From positions 434,001 through 498,000 of the forward strand of contig NZ_CP030052.1 in assembly GCF_004114975.1 (NCBI RefSeq): a stretch of DNA of 64,000 nt, read 5' to 3'. The translations under genes were made by a program, and so were the position numbers. Numbering within the stretch: position 1 is the first letter of the stretch; every line of letters begins with the position of its first letter. Below, one piece after another: positions 1 through 9,091 of the stretch. The notes under the pieces were generated by a model. That model did no database searches. It saw only the letters and a program-made list of their open reading frames with translations, and was not told where the DNA came from. This DNA comes from Bradyrhizobium guangdongense. Lineage in GTDB: Bacteria; Pseudomonadota; Alphaproteobacteria; Rhizobiales; Xanthobacteraceae.

Positions 1-1
1 C

Positions 2-400
2 GCCTACACCATGGCGAAGTTCGGCATGAGCATGTGCGTGCTCGGCATGAGCGCGGAATTTGCCGATCGCGGTATTGCTGTCAATGCTCTCTGGCCCCGA
101 ACCGCCATTGCGACGGCTGCCATCCAATTTGCATTGCTCGGAGAGAACGGAATGCGTCATTGCCGCAAGCCGGAGAGCATGGCCGACGCAGCCCATGCCA
201 TCCTCTCAAAGCCTGCGCGCGCCTTCACGGGCAACTTTCTGATTGACGACACGGTGCTCTATGACGAGGGGGTGCGCGAGTTTACGCATTATAGCGTGGA
301 TCCGGCGCTGCCTTTGATGGGAGACATGTTCGTTCCGGGCGACTTGCCGGCCCCACCCGGCGTGCAGATCAGCTCCGCTATCGATACCGCACGGAGCTAA
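2..400 (+). CDS. Short-chain dehydrogenase/reductase, C-terminal part
   Basis: The reading frame is open from base 2, so the gene starts before the window. The second to sixth codons read YTMAK, the YxxxK catalytic Tyr/Lys pair of the SDR family (Tyr at bases 5-7, Lys at 17-19). It is followed by the usual GIAVNALWP stretch and a C-terminal TGNFLIDDTVL segment resembling the HSDL2-like branch of SDRs. Only the last 132 codons are present, so the Rossmann glycine motif is outside. The enzyme should be a cytosolic NAD(P)-dependent oxidoreductase of unknown substrate. It lies about 50 bp before the ferredoxin oxidoreductase gene on the same strand and may be co-transcribed. Confidence 0.85.
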   Translation, partial: AYTMAKFGMSMCVLGMSAEFADRGIAVNALWPRTAIATAAIQFALLGENGMRHCRKPESMADAAHAILSKPARAFTGNFLIDDTVLYDEGVREFTHYSVDPALPLMGDMFVPGDLPAPPGVQISSAIDTARS

Positions 401-451
401 TGCCGGCGTGCCGGAAAGTCTTTTGCGCCAGCGCATCCAATGGAGTTGCGA

Positions 452-3400
452 ATGAGTAATTCCTCTATCTCGCTCGATGATCGTTATTCCAAGCGCGGCG
501 GAACAGTTCTCCTCGGCGGAGTGCAGGCGCTCGTCCGCCTGATGCTATTACAGGCCGAGCGAGATCGGATGAATGGCTTGTCGAGCGCGGGTTTCGTCAG
601 CGGTTATCGGGGTTCACCCCTTGGTACGCTCGATGCCGCGTTTGCCTCTGCGAAGCGGCTAACGAGCGACCAAAAGATTGTGGTGCAGCCGGCGGTCAAT
701 GAAGAACTCGCGGCCACCGCCGTGGCCGGTACGCAGCAGATCCATCAATCACCCGGCGCCCGGGTCGATGGTGTTTTTGCGTTGTGGTACGGCAAGGGCC
801 CTGGACTGGATCGCGCGGCGGACGCGATTAGGCACGGCAACTCGCAAGGTTCTTCGCCGAACGGCGGGGTGGTCGTCGCCGTGGGTGACGATCATCTGGC
901 AAAATCCTCAACGGTCGCCTGCTACAGCGACGAGACTGTCGCCAGTCTCCTCCTCCCGCTGCTCTACCCGGCTGATCCCGGCGAGATCGTCAGCTATGGA
1001 CTCCACGGCTTTGCCATGTCGCGGCTGACGGGATCTTGGGTTGCGCTAAAAGTGCTGACGGAAGTGGCCGACAGTACACGCACCGTGCCGGCCGCAGAAT
1101 TAGGTAATTTGCCCGTTCGGCCCGACGTCACTGTGCCGGACATTGGCCTGCATAACCGCTGGCCTGACTTGCCGCTCGATCAGGAACGGCGGCAGCATGA
1201 ATTCCGTTTGCCGGCTGCGCTTGCTTATGTCCGGGCAAACGGTCTCGATCGCGTCGCGGTGAGGCCTAAGGACGCGCGGGTCGGTTTCGTCGCGGCCGGC
1301 AAATCTTGGAATGATTTGCGCGAAGCACTCGACCTGCTGGGCCTTCACGATTCACGGCTGATCGAGCTCGGGCTGGCTCTCTACAAGCCGGCGATGATCT
1401 GGCCGCTAGAGCCTCAGGGCCTCACAGCCTTTGCCGAAGGCCTGCAGGAGCTCGTCATCGTGGAGGAGAAGGCGCCGCTGATCGAGCGCCAAGTAAAGTC
1501 TATACTCTACGGCCGGTCACAGGCTCCCTCGGTTTGGGGCAAATGTGGACCGGAGCAACACCCGATGTTTTCTGCAACGGGCGATCTAACGCCCGAGCAG
1601 ATTGCTGTCCAGATCGCGGCGGTCATCGCAAGGATATCCGGTGATCAGGTCGTAGCAGCACGAGGCGAACGCTTGCGCCGGCACACGAACCAACGCGGAT
1701 TTGCAGATGTGCCCGCATCCCGGCGTCCATTCTTCTGTTCCGGGTGTCCGCATAACCGGTCGACAGCCGTGCCAGATGGCAGTCGAGCTCTCGCTGGGAT
1801 TGGCTGCCACGGTTTAGCCGCGCGCAATCGCCCTGACACGTTCAGCTATTCCCAGATGGGCGGCGAGGGAATCCACTGGCTCGGCCTCGCTCCGTTCACC
1901 GACGAATCGCATGTGTTTTCGAATATGGGCGATGGCACGTATTTCCATTCAGGCCTGCTCGCAATCCGCCAGGCGGTCTCTGCTAAGCTGAACATCACCT
2001 ACAAGCTGCTCTACAACAGTGCTGTCGCGATGACAGGCGGTCAAGCAGTCGATGGCGACCTTTCCCTCGAGCGGCTTCTGCGCCAGCTCCGGGCCGAGGG
2101 CGTCAGCACAATAATTTTGGTCACCGATGATCTGGCGTCCTATCGTGAGCATGCCGAGGTCCACTCCCTGGCGGGAGAGGTGGTGGATCGCGACGAACTT
2201 GATGCCGTACAGCTCAAATTGCGAGCCCAACCGGGTGTAAGCATCATCGTATATGACCAGATGTGTGCTACCGAGCGCCGGCGGAAACGCAAACGTGGCC
2301 AACTGAAGGAAACCAGCCGCCGCGTCTTCATCAATCAGCTGGTCTGCGAAGGCTGCGGCGATTGCTCGATCAAGTCAAACTGCCTATCCGTGGAGCCGGT
2401 CGACACTCCACTAGGTACGAAGCGAAGAATCAATCAATCGAGCTGCAACACCGATCTCAGTTGCATTCGAGGCTTCTGTCCCAGTTTCGTAACTGTCGAG
2501 GGTGCCCGTGTGAACCGCGGGCCAAAACCGCAGCTTACGATCGACCAACCATTGCTGCCCCTGGTGAGCGCTGCGCCGCCGCAACACAGCCGCATTCTTC
2601 TTGCCGGCGTAGGTGGGACCGGAATCGTGACGACGAGCGCGGTGCTGGCAATGGCCGGACACCTGGCAGGTCGAGGGGCCGCGGTGCTGGACCAGATCGG
2701 AATGGCTCAGAAGGGCGGGGCGGTTACAAGTCACGTTCATCTTGGCGGCCCCATTCATGCTTTGCGGATTCCAGCGGAGCACTGTGACCTTCTCCTGGCT
2801 TGCGACCAGATCGTCGGCAATGCATCGGACGTGATGGCATCTCTCAACCGAGGGCGGAGCCGCGTCCTCGCCAATGCTGACGTGTCCATCACTGGAGATT
2901 TCGTCACTAATCGTCAGGCCGTCGTGAATTCGAGTTTGCTGACGAGACGGCTGAGCACACAAGTTGAACCGGAACATTTCGCGGTGTTTCCCTTCACGGC
3001 TTTGGCACAATCTTTGTTCGGCGATTCGATCGCCGCCAATTTCATGATGATCGGGTGCGCTTATCAGAAAGGCTGGCTTGGCCTTAACCTTGAGGACCTC
3101 CACCAGGCGATCGAACTCAATGGCGCCGCCAAGGAGGCAAATCTCGCTGCGCTTGAGTGGGGGCGTCGGTTAGCTTCCGACCCTCAATTCGTCTTTGTTG
3201 CAGCAGGCCTGGCCGAAAAGACTGAGCAGCGCACCCCTGAGGCGGAGATCCAAGATCTTACGACATTTCTTCGCAACTATCAGAGCAATGACTACAGCCA
3301 GCGTTTCCTTGATGTCATCAACCACATCCGTGAGGCGGAGACTAAGGTTCATACTGGCCATTCGCTAACGCTGGCTGCTGCGCGATCCCTGTTCAAGCTG

Positions 3401-3907
3401 ATGGCCTACAAGGATGAGTACGAGGTTGCCAGACTCTATACGAGCGGAGAGTTCGAGCGGGCAGTCCGATCTCAGTTTGATAGCTTCGCAAAGCTGTCAA
3501 TCTATCTTGCACCGCCTTTTCTGTCTCGCCGCGACAAGACAACGGGAGAGCCGCGCAAGATCCGGTTCGGAGCTTGGATCTTGCCCGTCTTCAGAATCTT
3601 GGCGGCCTTGAAGATCTTGCGCGGAACACCCTTCGACGTCTTCGGAAGGAGCGCCGAGCGCCGCACCGAGCGTGCTCTGATCGCCGAATTCATCGATGCC
3701 TTGAACCGCTTACCCCGTCGATTGTCAGCGGCATCGCTTCCACAGGCTGTCGCCATTGCTGAGCTACCGCTCGAGGTGCGTGGCTTCGGCCACGTGAAGC
3801 AAAAGGCGATCGAATTGTTCCGGCGGCGCCTTGGGGAGGCGCTCGCAGGTTACGAAAATGCGGCGCCTCACTTGGACGCTAGCGCGCGCACTACGCTAAA
3901 GGCATGA
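452..3907 (+). CDS. Indolepyruvate ferredoxin oxidoreductase, fused alpha/beta subunits
   Basis: About 1151 residues, the normal size of the fused IorA-IorB enzymes that oxidatively decarboxylate arylpyruvates to aryl-acetyl-CoA with ferredoxin as acceptor. The N-terminal two thirds carry the thiamine-diphosphate domains (CSGCPHNRST near residue 430, QMGGEGIHWLG near 470). A cysteine cluster CEGCGDCSIKSNC near residue 632, followed by CNTDLSCIRGFCP, would bind an iron-sulfur cluster. The beta part begins near residue 715 with GVGGTGIVTTS. An upstream in-frame ATG exists at 440, but GGAG seven bases before the ATG at 452 favours the latter. The stop lies 15 bp before the start of the broken carotenoid oxygenase gene, suggesting an old operon. 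Confidence 0.9.
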   Translation: MSNSSISLDDRYSKRGGTVLLGGVQALVRLMLLQAERDRMNGLSSAGFVSGYRGSPLGTLDAAFASAKRLTSDQKIVVQPAVNEELAATAVAGTQQIHQSPGARVDGVFALWYGKGPGLDRAADAIRHGNSQGSSPNGGVVVAVGDDHLAKSSTVACYSDETVASLLLPLLYPADPGEIVSYGLHGFAMSRLTGSWVALKVLTEVADSTRTVPAAELGNLPVRPDVTVPDIGLHNRWPDLPLDQERRQHEFRLPAALAYVRANGLDRVAVRPKDARVGFVAAGKSWNDLREALDLLGLHDSRLIELGLALYKPAMIWPLEPQGLTAFAEGLQELVIVEEKAPLIERQVKSILYGRSQAPSVWGKCGPEQHPMFSATGDLTPEQIAVQIAAVIARISGDQVVAARGERLRRHTNQRGFADVPASRRPFFCSGCPHNRSTAVPDGSRALAGIGCHGLAARNRPDTFSYSQMGGEGIHWLGLAPFTDESHVFSNMGDGTYFHSGLLAIRQAVSAKLNITYKLLYNSAVAMTGGQAVDGDLSLERLLRQLRAEGVSTIILVTDDLASYREHAEVHSLAGEVVDRDELDAVQLKLRAQPGVSIIVYDQMCATERRRKRKRGQLKETSRRVFINQLVCEGCGDCSIKSNCLSVEPVDTPLGTKRRINQSSCNTDLSCIRGFCPSFVTVEGARVNRGPKPQLTIDQPLLPLVSAAPPQHSRILLAGVGGTGIVTTSAVLAMAGHLAGRGAAVLDQIGMAQKGGAVTSHVHLGGPIHALRIPAEHCDLLLACDQIVGNASDVMASLNRGRSRVLANADVSITGDFVTNRQAVVNSSLLTRRLSTQVEPEHFAVFPFTALAQSLFGDSIAANFMMIGCAYQKGWLGLNLEDLHQAIELNGAAKEANLAALEWGRRLASDPQFVFVAAGLAEKTEQRTPEAEIQDLTTFLRNYQSNDYSQRFLDVINHIREAETKVHTGHSLTLAAARSLFKLMAYKDEYEVARLYTSGEFERAVRSQFDSFAKLSIYLAPPFLSRRDKTTGEPRKIRFGAWILPVFRILAALKILRGTPFDVFGRSAERRTERALIAEFIDALNRLPRRLSAASLPQAVAIAELPLEVRGFGHVKQKAIELFRRRLGEALAGYENAAPHLDASARTTLKA

Positions 3908-3922
3908 AAACCGAGGTGACAA

Positions 3923-5393
3923 ATGACGAAGCGTTTCCCTGACGATCCGATTTATCATGGCTTCGACGCTCCTGGCCGTGTAGAGGCACACGTGTTCGAT
4001 CTTGACGTTGAAGGACGCATTCCAACCGATCTCGACGGCACCTTTTTCGTGTAGCTCCCGAACCACAATGGCCGCCGAGCTTGGCCGTGACATCTTTTTT
4101 AACGGCGATGGCATGGTTGGCGCCTTCCGTTTCAAGGATGGTCATGTCGACTTTACGTCGAAATATGTCCTGACCGACAAGTTCGTTGCGGAGCGGGCGG
4201 CGCGCCGCGCCCTCTACGGCGCCTACCGCAATCCGTTCACTGACGATCCATCGGTTGCCGGTACTATCCGAAGCACGGCCAATACCAACGTCGTCGTTCA
4301 CCATGGGCTGTTGCTCGCGCTGAAGGAGGACGGACCGCCGGTCGCGATGCGGCCAGATACGCTTGAAACGATCGGTAACTACCGTTTTGACGGAAAGATG
4401 ACCAGTCAGACATTTACGGCTCACCCCAAGATCGATCCGACCAATGGCGAGCTGATTGGCTTTGGTTATGCCGCCAAGGGTGTGACGACCACCGATATCG
4501 CCTATTACGTCATCGATCGCGGCGGACACGTGGTGCATGAAGCTTGGTTTAATGCGCCGCGGGCAGCGATGATACACGACTTCGCCGTGACGGAAAACTA
4601 TGTCGTCTTTCCCGTGAGCTCGCTGACGTCGGACATCGAACGCCTGAAGCAGGGCGAACCGGCCTTTGCCTGGCAGCCGAATGTGGACCAAATCTATGGG
4701 GTTCTGCCCCGCCGCGGCAGCGGAAAAGATATTCGTTGGTTTACAGTGCCGACGAACGGCTTCCAGGGCCACACCATCAATGCATGGGACGAAGGACACA
4801 AAGTCTATCTCGACCTGCCCGTCGTCAATGACAACGTGTTCTGGTTCTTCCCAGAATATAGTGGGCACGTGCCTGATCCCCGGTCCCTGCGTCAAGCCAT
4901 GACGAGATGGACATTTGATCTATCTAGCAACAGCCCCGTTCCTCAGGCCGAGATCTTTACCCAAACGATGGGCGAGTTCCCCCATGTGGACGAGCGTTAC
5001 GCCACGCGGCCCTATCGTCATGCCTTTCTCGCCCTTATCGACCCCTTCGCTCCGTATGACGCGGATCGCTGTGGCCCGCCCTCGGTCAACGCTTTCCTCA
5101 ACGGCCTCGCTCACCTGGATATAGCGACCGGAAAGAGCGAGCGCTGGCTACCCGGTCCCACCTCGTCTGTCCAAGAACCGGTGTTTGCTCCCCGATCCCC
5201 TAATGCGCCGGAGGGAGACGGCTACGTCATTGCGCTCGTCAACAGGCTCGACGAAAGGCGGAGCGGCCTCGTCATCTTGGACACTCAACATTTTGCAGAT
5301 GGCCCGGTCGCAGTCGCTCACTTACCGCTGCGGCTACGCAACGGCTTGCACGGCAACTCGGTGCCTTCAAGCGAGCTCACTGCACCAAACTGA
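3923..5393 (+). pseudogene. Carotenoid/lignostilbene cleavage oxygenase, disrupted near the N-terminus
   Basis: The original start is still visible: GAGG followed by ATG at 3923, reading MTKRFPDDPIYHGFD and then GRIPTDLDGTFFV, the family N-terminus. This frame meets TAG at 4052. Homology resumes in another frame, with RDIFFNGDGMVGAF, and runs to the stop at 5391-5393. Going from frame to frame needs two single-base losses between about 4058 and 4080, where the family would read PNPQWPPELG. The rest is intact, with the four iron-binding histidine regions: AHPKID, MIHDFAV, FQGHTINAWDEG and LRNGLHGN. The family cleaves C=C bonds of carotenoids or stilbenes using non-haem iron. A 463-codon ORF can start at 4002, but it lacks the proper N-terminus, so I call it a pseudogene unless the read is wrong. 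Confidence 0.75.
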
Positions 5394-5427
5394 CACGGCT
5401 CCACTACGGACAGCAACCAGCTGACCT

Positions 5428-5485
5428 CAGCCACAGGCAACCACAAGAGGATGTAACATCTCTTGTGGTGACCTGCCTGTGGCTG
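5428..5485. other. Long inverted repeat / hairpin after the oxygenase pseudogene
   Basis: The outer arms CAGCCACAGGCA and TGCCTGTGGCTG pair perfectly. The inner arms ACCACAAGAG and CTCTTGTGGT pair too, with a four-base bulge (GACC) on the right side. The whole structure covers 58 bases. No T-run follows, so it is not a standard intrinsic terminator. It sits 35 bp after the oxygenase stop and about 150 bp before the next promoter, where it could end or stabilise a transcript, or be the footprint of a small palindromic element. Confidence 0.6.
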
Positions 5486-5635
5486 ATTTCGCTCGTGAGG
5501 CGACCGTCGCGCCAGGGACGGCGATCTTGGACGGCCTTGCATGTTGCCGCTTCAGCATGACGGGCGTTTGATCATTCACGAACAAGCGCCCGCGCTCAAC
5601 TCCAGACAAATGCTGCATGGCGCCATATGTAATAG

Positions 5636-5692
5636 TTGACATATCGTCGAGCCCTGATAACCTAGAACTATAAGTCAAAAGTGTCATATGAG
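5636..5692 (+). promoter_or_regulatory. Promoter/operator module 1 (TTGACATAT ... TATAAGTCA-N4-TGTCATATG)
   Basis: TTGACATAT at 5636-5644 resembles a -35 box. About 22 bp later comes ACTATAAGTCAAAAGTGTCATATGAGG-like sequence forming an imperfect inverted repeat (TATAAGTCA and TGTCATATG, four-base gap) that runs into the ribosome-binding GAGG. The same arrangement occurs at 22106 and 19555. This suggests one regulator for all three units, with the downstream repeat over the transcription start. A possible -10 is TAACCT at 5658. Confidence 0.6.
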
Positions 5693-5704
5693 GAATCTGT
5701 CCCC

Positions 5705-6337
5705 ATGAGCGTCCAATCGCTACCCGCCGACCTGCACAAGGCAACCTCCGCGCTGCCTTCGCCGCGCGTTTCGGAGATCGTTCTGCAAACTGCACAGTAC
5801 GAGCTGATGCGCGACTGGTACTCATCTGTGCTGGGATTGAGCTGGAGCATCACAAATCCTGGCGGTGCCCCGGAAAACCGGCGCCGTTTCGCCGGCTCGC
5901 CCAAACAGACCCGAGCTAGCGACGTGCGATCCTGTTTCATGTTCTTGGACCGCTCGCCGGTTCATGGGCAGGTCCTGGCGCTATTCGAGCTGCCAGAGCT
6001 ATCCGACTCGCCCAGCCGCGATCCCGGCTTGAATCACTTTCAATTTCGTCACGCAAATCTGGCGGCGCTGCTGGATCGCGTGGAATTGTTGCTCGGCGCT
6101 GGTCTGCAAGCCCACCGCGCTTCCAACCACGGTCCAGTGACAAGCTATTATTTCTCAGATCCAGACCAGAACGTCGTTGAGCTTTGCTGCAACAATTTTG
6201 ACGACGCCGAGAAACTCAAGGCCTTCATCGACTCTGACGCTTTCAAGAACAATCCCTCTGGCATTGATGTCGACCCGAAGGATTTCTTGGCGCGCTTCCG
6301 CGCCGGCGAGCCATTAGACCAGCTGCTTAAGATCTGA
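5705..6337 (+). CDS. VOC-family (glyoxalase/extradiol dioxygenase-like) protein
   Basis: About 210 residues of the vicinal-oxygen-chelate fold. An N-terminal unit (VSEIVLQTAQYELMRDWYS, VLGLSW) is followed by LNHFQFRH, whose histidine is a likely metal ligand, and YYFSDPDQNVVELCCNN, whose glutamate is the usual second ligand. The layout resembles type I extradiol dioxygenase-like proteins, although no ring-cleavage partner adjoins it. A GTG at 5681 is in frame, but the ATG at 5705, preceded by GAGG, is the better start. It is first in a run of five genes (VOC, SnoaL, MFS, FAH, quinone oxidoreductase) directly behind promoter module 1, which points to uptake and breakdown of a small organic acid or aromatic compound. 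Confidence 0.8.
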   Translation: MSVQSLPADLHKATSALPSPRVSEIVLQTAQYELMRDWYSSVLGLSWSITNPGGAPENRRRFAGSPKQTRASDVRSCFMFLDRSPVHGQVLALFELPELSDSPSRDPGLNHFQFRHANLAALLDRVELLLGAGLQAHRASNHGPVTSYYFSDPDQNVVELCCNNFDDAEKLKAFIDSDAFKNNPSGIDVDPKDFLARFRAGEPLDQLLKI

Positions 6338-6343
6338 GGGCCC

Positions 6344-6781
6344 ATGCAGCGGGATAGGCTAGAACGAGCGGCGGATATCCTCGAGGCTCAAGCGACGGTC
6401 TTGAGCTTCATGGAGCATTTTGACTATGGCAATGCCGAGGCCGCTGCAGGGCTCTTCACAGAAGATGGTGTCTGGCACCGCGGCGATGGCCTTGTACGCG
6501 GCAAGGGCATGCTTGTTGATCTTATCAATCGCCGCGATCGCAACCTGGTCGTCCGACACCTGATCTCCAACATCAGATCGGAATGGCTGAACGAAGATCG
6601 CATTCTTATTCACGCGTACGTAACTCTGCTCAGCCAGCGCAGTGAGACCACTCCTCAACAGTTTCCTCTGCCATTTGATGGCGTAGCAGGATTTGGCCGT
6701 TACGAAGACGAGCTGCATCGGAGCGACGGGCGCTGGTTGATCGCAAGAAAGAAAACGGTGACCGAACTCAAGAAAAAATAA
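6344..6781 (+). CDS. SnoaL/NTF2-like protein
   Basis: 145 residues with the single alpha+beta cone fold expected of the SnoaL-like family: an N-terminal helix (ATVLSFMEHFDYGNAEAAAG), LFTEDGVWHRGD, and later strands ending FGRYEDELHRSDGRWLIARK. Members include small hydroxylases, isomerases and dehydratases as well as subunits without activity. Nothing here fixes the reaction. It starts six bases after the VOC gene stop and ends 25 bp before the MFS gene, so it belongs to the same operon. A second, unrelated-looking SnoaL protein lies at 56.8 kb. Confidence 0.75.
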   Translation: MQRDRLERAADILEAQATVLSFMEHFDYGNAEAAAGLFTEDGVWHRGDGLVRGKGMLVDLINRRDRNLVVRHLISNIRSEWLNEDRILIHAYVTLLSQRSETTPQQFPLPFDGVAGFGRYEDELHRSDGRWLIARKKTVTELKKK

Positions 6782-6806
6782 AACATGAGCTGAAAAGGGG
6801 AGGAAG

Positions 6807-8078
6807 ATGATGACGAGCGTTAATACGCCTGCGCTGCCGGCCGTTGGCGACCTGTCGCCGCAGGTTCAGCTACGTGGAATAGAGGCAACAAAGGTCGTGC
6901 TCGGTTCCGGAATTGGCATGTTGACCAATTTCGGGCCGATCGTAATCTATACTTTCGGAACATTCCTGCTGCCAATTGTCAACGATACGGGCTGGTCGAG
7001 GGCCAGCGTGGCTGCCGCTCTTGCGCCAGCTGCTCTCTGCTCCGGCTTCTCGCAGCCAATCGTCGGGTGGCTGGTCGACCGATATGGGCCGCGCGTCTTT
7101 GCAGGCTTTTCTTTCGCTTTGTTTGCGCTCGGCCTGATTGCACTCGGTCAACTTCCACGTGATCCCTTAAGTTTTGCAATCTTTATGGGCCTGCTCGGAC
7201 TCCTTGGCGCGGGGCAAGGGATCACGGCTTTCACCTACATAGTCACTCGGACTTTTTCGACCTTTCGTGGGTTTGCGCTCGGCATCATTAATGCAGCCTC
7301 GGCCGCCGGCATCATGTTAATGCCCGCGATCGCCACCTTTTCCATTGCAGAATACGGCTGGCGCAACAGCTACGCAGCGATCGGCGCTGGGGTCGCAATC
7401 CTTGGCGCAGTAGCCGTCATCTGGCTCATTCCCGGCAAGGAGCGCTTTCAGAAGTCCGCCGCTTCCGCGCAATCCTCCAAGCTTGTCTTCGGTGAGCTTT
7501 TGTCTGCTCCAATTTTTTGGATGCTTGCGTTGGCATTCCTACTGATGACGCTCGCCATTCAAGGTATGATTGTCCACATGACACCGTTGTTGATCGATCG
7601 CGGCTTTCGGCCCGTCGATGCGGCGGCTGTGATGGCGACATACGGCATGACGATGCTGGTAGCCCGCTTCTTGCTCGGGTCCATGCTTGATCGATGGTCT
7701 CCACGGTTGGTAGCGGTCGTTGGTTGCCTCGGTCCTGTGGCTGCCGGACTGCTGTTGGTCTCGACACGGCAGACTTCTATGGTTTATTTGGCCGCAGCTC
7801 TTCTTGCGCTTGGAGCGGGAGCAGAGTCGGATCTCATCCCATACACTGTCGCACGGCAATTCGGCGTTGCCCAGCTGGGGCAAAAGATCGGGCTGTTTAT
7901 CGTCGTGTTCGCCATTGGCGTAGCCATTGGCCCGCTGATGTTTTCCGCGGTTCAAGCCTTGCGGGGAAACTACGACATCGCGCTCATCGCCAGTAGCGCC
8001 CTGATGCTGGCGGCGTCAGTCATCTTTGCTTTGATCCCATCCGCCTCGTTAAGCCAAAACGGCGAAAAGAGCGGCTGA
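6807..8078 (+). CDS. MFS transporter
   Basis: 423 residues, hydrophobic throughout, with about twelve membrane segments and a short charged central loop near residue 215 (PGKERFQKSAASAQ). The loop between helices 2 and 3 has the MFS signature (GWLVDRYGPR), with a related copy in the second half (LLGSMLDRWSPRL). It resembles the monocarboxylate/oxalate-formate branch of inner-membrane permeases. GGGGAGGAAG directly precedes the ATG. It sits inside the 5.7-10.1 kb operon and probably imports or exports the compound handled by its neighbours. A related but frameshifted MFS gene lies at 20.0 kb behind a copy of the same promoter. Confidence 0.85.
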   Translation: MMTSVNTPALPAVGDLSPQVQLRGIEATKVVLGSGIGMLTNFGPIVIYTFGTFLLPIVNDTGWSRASVAAALAPAALCSGFSQPIVGWLVDRYGPRVFAGFSFALFALGLIALGQLPRDPLSFAIFMGLLGLLGAGQGITAFTYIVTRTFSTFRGFALGIINAASAAGIMLMPAIATFSIAEYGWRNSYAAIGAGVAILGAVAVIWLIPGKERFQKSAASAQSSKLVFGELLSAPIFWMLALAFLLMTLAIQGMIVHMTPLLIDRGFRPVDAAAVMATYGMTMLVARFLLGSMLDRWSPRLVAVVGCLGPVAAGLLLVSTRQTSMVYLAAALLALGAGAESDLIPYTVARQFGVAQLGQKIGLFIVVFAIGVAIGPLMFSAVQALRGNYDIALIASSALMLAASVIFALIPSASLSQNGEKSG

Positions 8079-8118
8079 GTCAGCCTTCATCAGCGCCTCA
8101 AAAAAAGAAGGTATCTCA

Positions 8119-8967
8119 ATGAAAGTAGCTCGATTTGCTCGGAATGGCTCGGTCAGCATCGGCCTTGTGAAGGGCGACGGCATCATCTCCCTGTCGCCGT
8201 TTGATAAAGGCCTATCTGATATCGATGAAGTAGTGGCTGCGGAAGGCTGGGCTCGCGCAGAAAAGCTTATGACACGCGAGCCTGACCTGAAGATTGGTGA
8301 CGTTGAGTTTCTTCCTCCCCTGTCTGCTAGGGCCAGGGTGTTCTGCGTTGGCTTCAACTATAAAGCTCACGTAGACGAGACCGGAAACGAGGCGCCTGCT
8401 TACCCGACTTTTTTCCAGCGAACGCACGAGAGCTTCGTTGGGAATCGCCAGCTGCTGCTTCGGCCTAAAGTGTCTGAGCGCCTCGATTACGAGGGGGAGC
8501 TTGCTCTCATCATCGGCCGGACGTGCCACAGAGTGGAGGAGGGAAGGGCGCTCGACTACGTCGGCGGGTACACCTGTCTAAACGAGGGCAGTGTCCGAGA
8601 TTACCAAAAACACTCTGCCACTGGCATGACGGGCAAGAATTTCGATTCGAGCGGATCCATAGGACCCTGGATCGTGGCGGCGACTGACGTCCCGCATCCG
8701 GACCGCCTCGCGCTTTCCACGCGCTTAAACGGCGAGGTGGTTCAACAGGCATCGACGAGCCAGCTGATCTATGGGTTACCGCGGCTTATAAGCTATCTGT
8801 CCAGTGTTCTCAGGCTCCTGCCAGGCGATATCATCGCGACCGGTACTCCAGCAGGAGTTGGGTCGCGTCGCGTTCCGCCGCGTTGGCTGCGCGCTGGCGA
8901 CCGGGTCGAGGTGGAGATCTCAGGCGTCGGAATTTTGGAAAACGCGGTGATCGACGAACCGACGTGA
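8119..8967 (+). CDS. Fumarylacetoacetate hydrolase family protein
   Basis: 282 residues with the FAH catalytic domain in the C-terminal three quarters. FCVGFNYKAHVDE opens the domain, DYEGELALIIGR near residue 122 holds two metal-binding glutamates, and FDSSGSIGPWIV, LNGEVVQ and GDIIATGTPAGVG complete the fold. Family members hydrolyse or decarboxylate 2,4-dioxo or 2-oxo-enoic acids in the last steps of aromatic degradation, in the cytosol with Mg or Mn. Its place between an MFS permease and a quinone oxidoreductase-like gene fits that role. The start at 8119 follows AAAGAAGGT. Substrate unknown. Confidence 0.85.
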   Translation: MKVARFARNGSVSIGLVKGDGIISLSPFDKGLSDIDEVVAAEGWARAEKLMTREPDLKIGDVEFLPPLSARARVFCVGFNYKAHVDETGNEAPAYPTFFQRTHESFVGNRQLLLRPKVSERLDYEGELALIIGRTCHRVEEGRALDYVGGYTCLNEGSVRDYQKHSATGMTGKNFDSSGSIGPWIVAATDVPHPDRLALSTRLNGEVVQQASTSQLIYGLPRLISYLSSVLRLLPGDIIATGTPAGVGSRRVPPRWLRAGDRVEVEISGVGILENAVIDEPT

Positions 8968-9091
8968 AAGCTCGCCCGAAAGCGGCCGCTTAAAACCTTC
9001 CCGATAGGCGGACCCAACAATCTGCTTTCAACAACGGCCCGCGGTTAAGCGCGCCAATACGACCTTACCAATTCAGCGCACGGAGGTGTTC

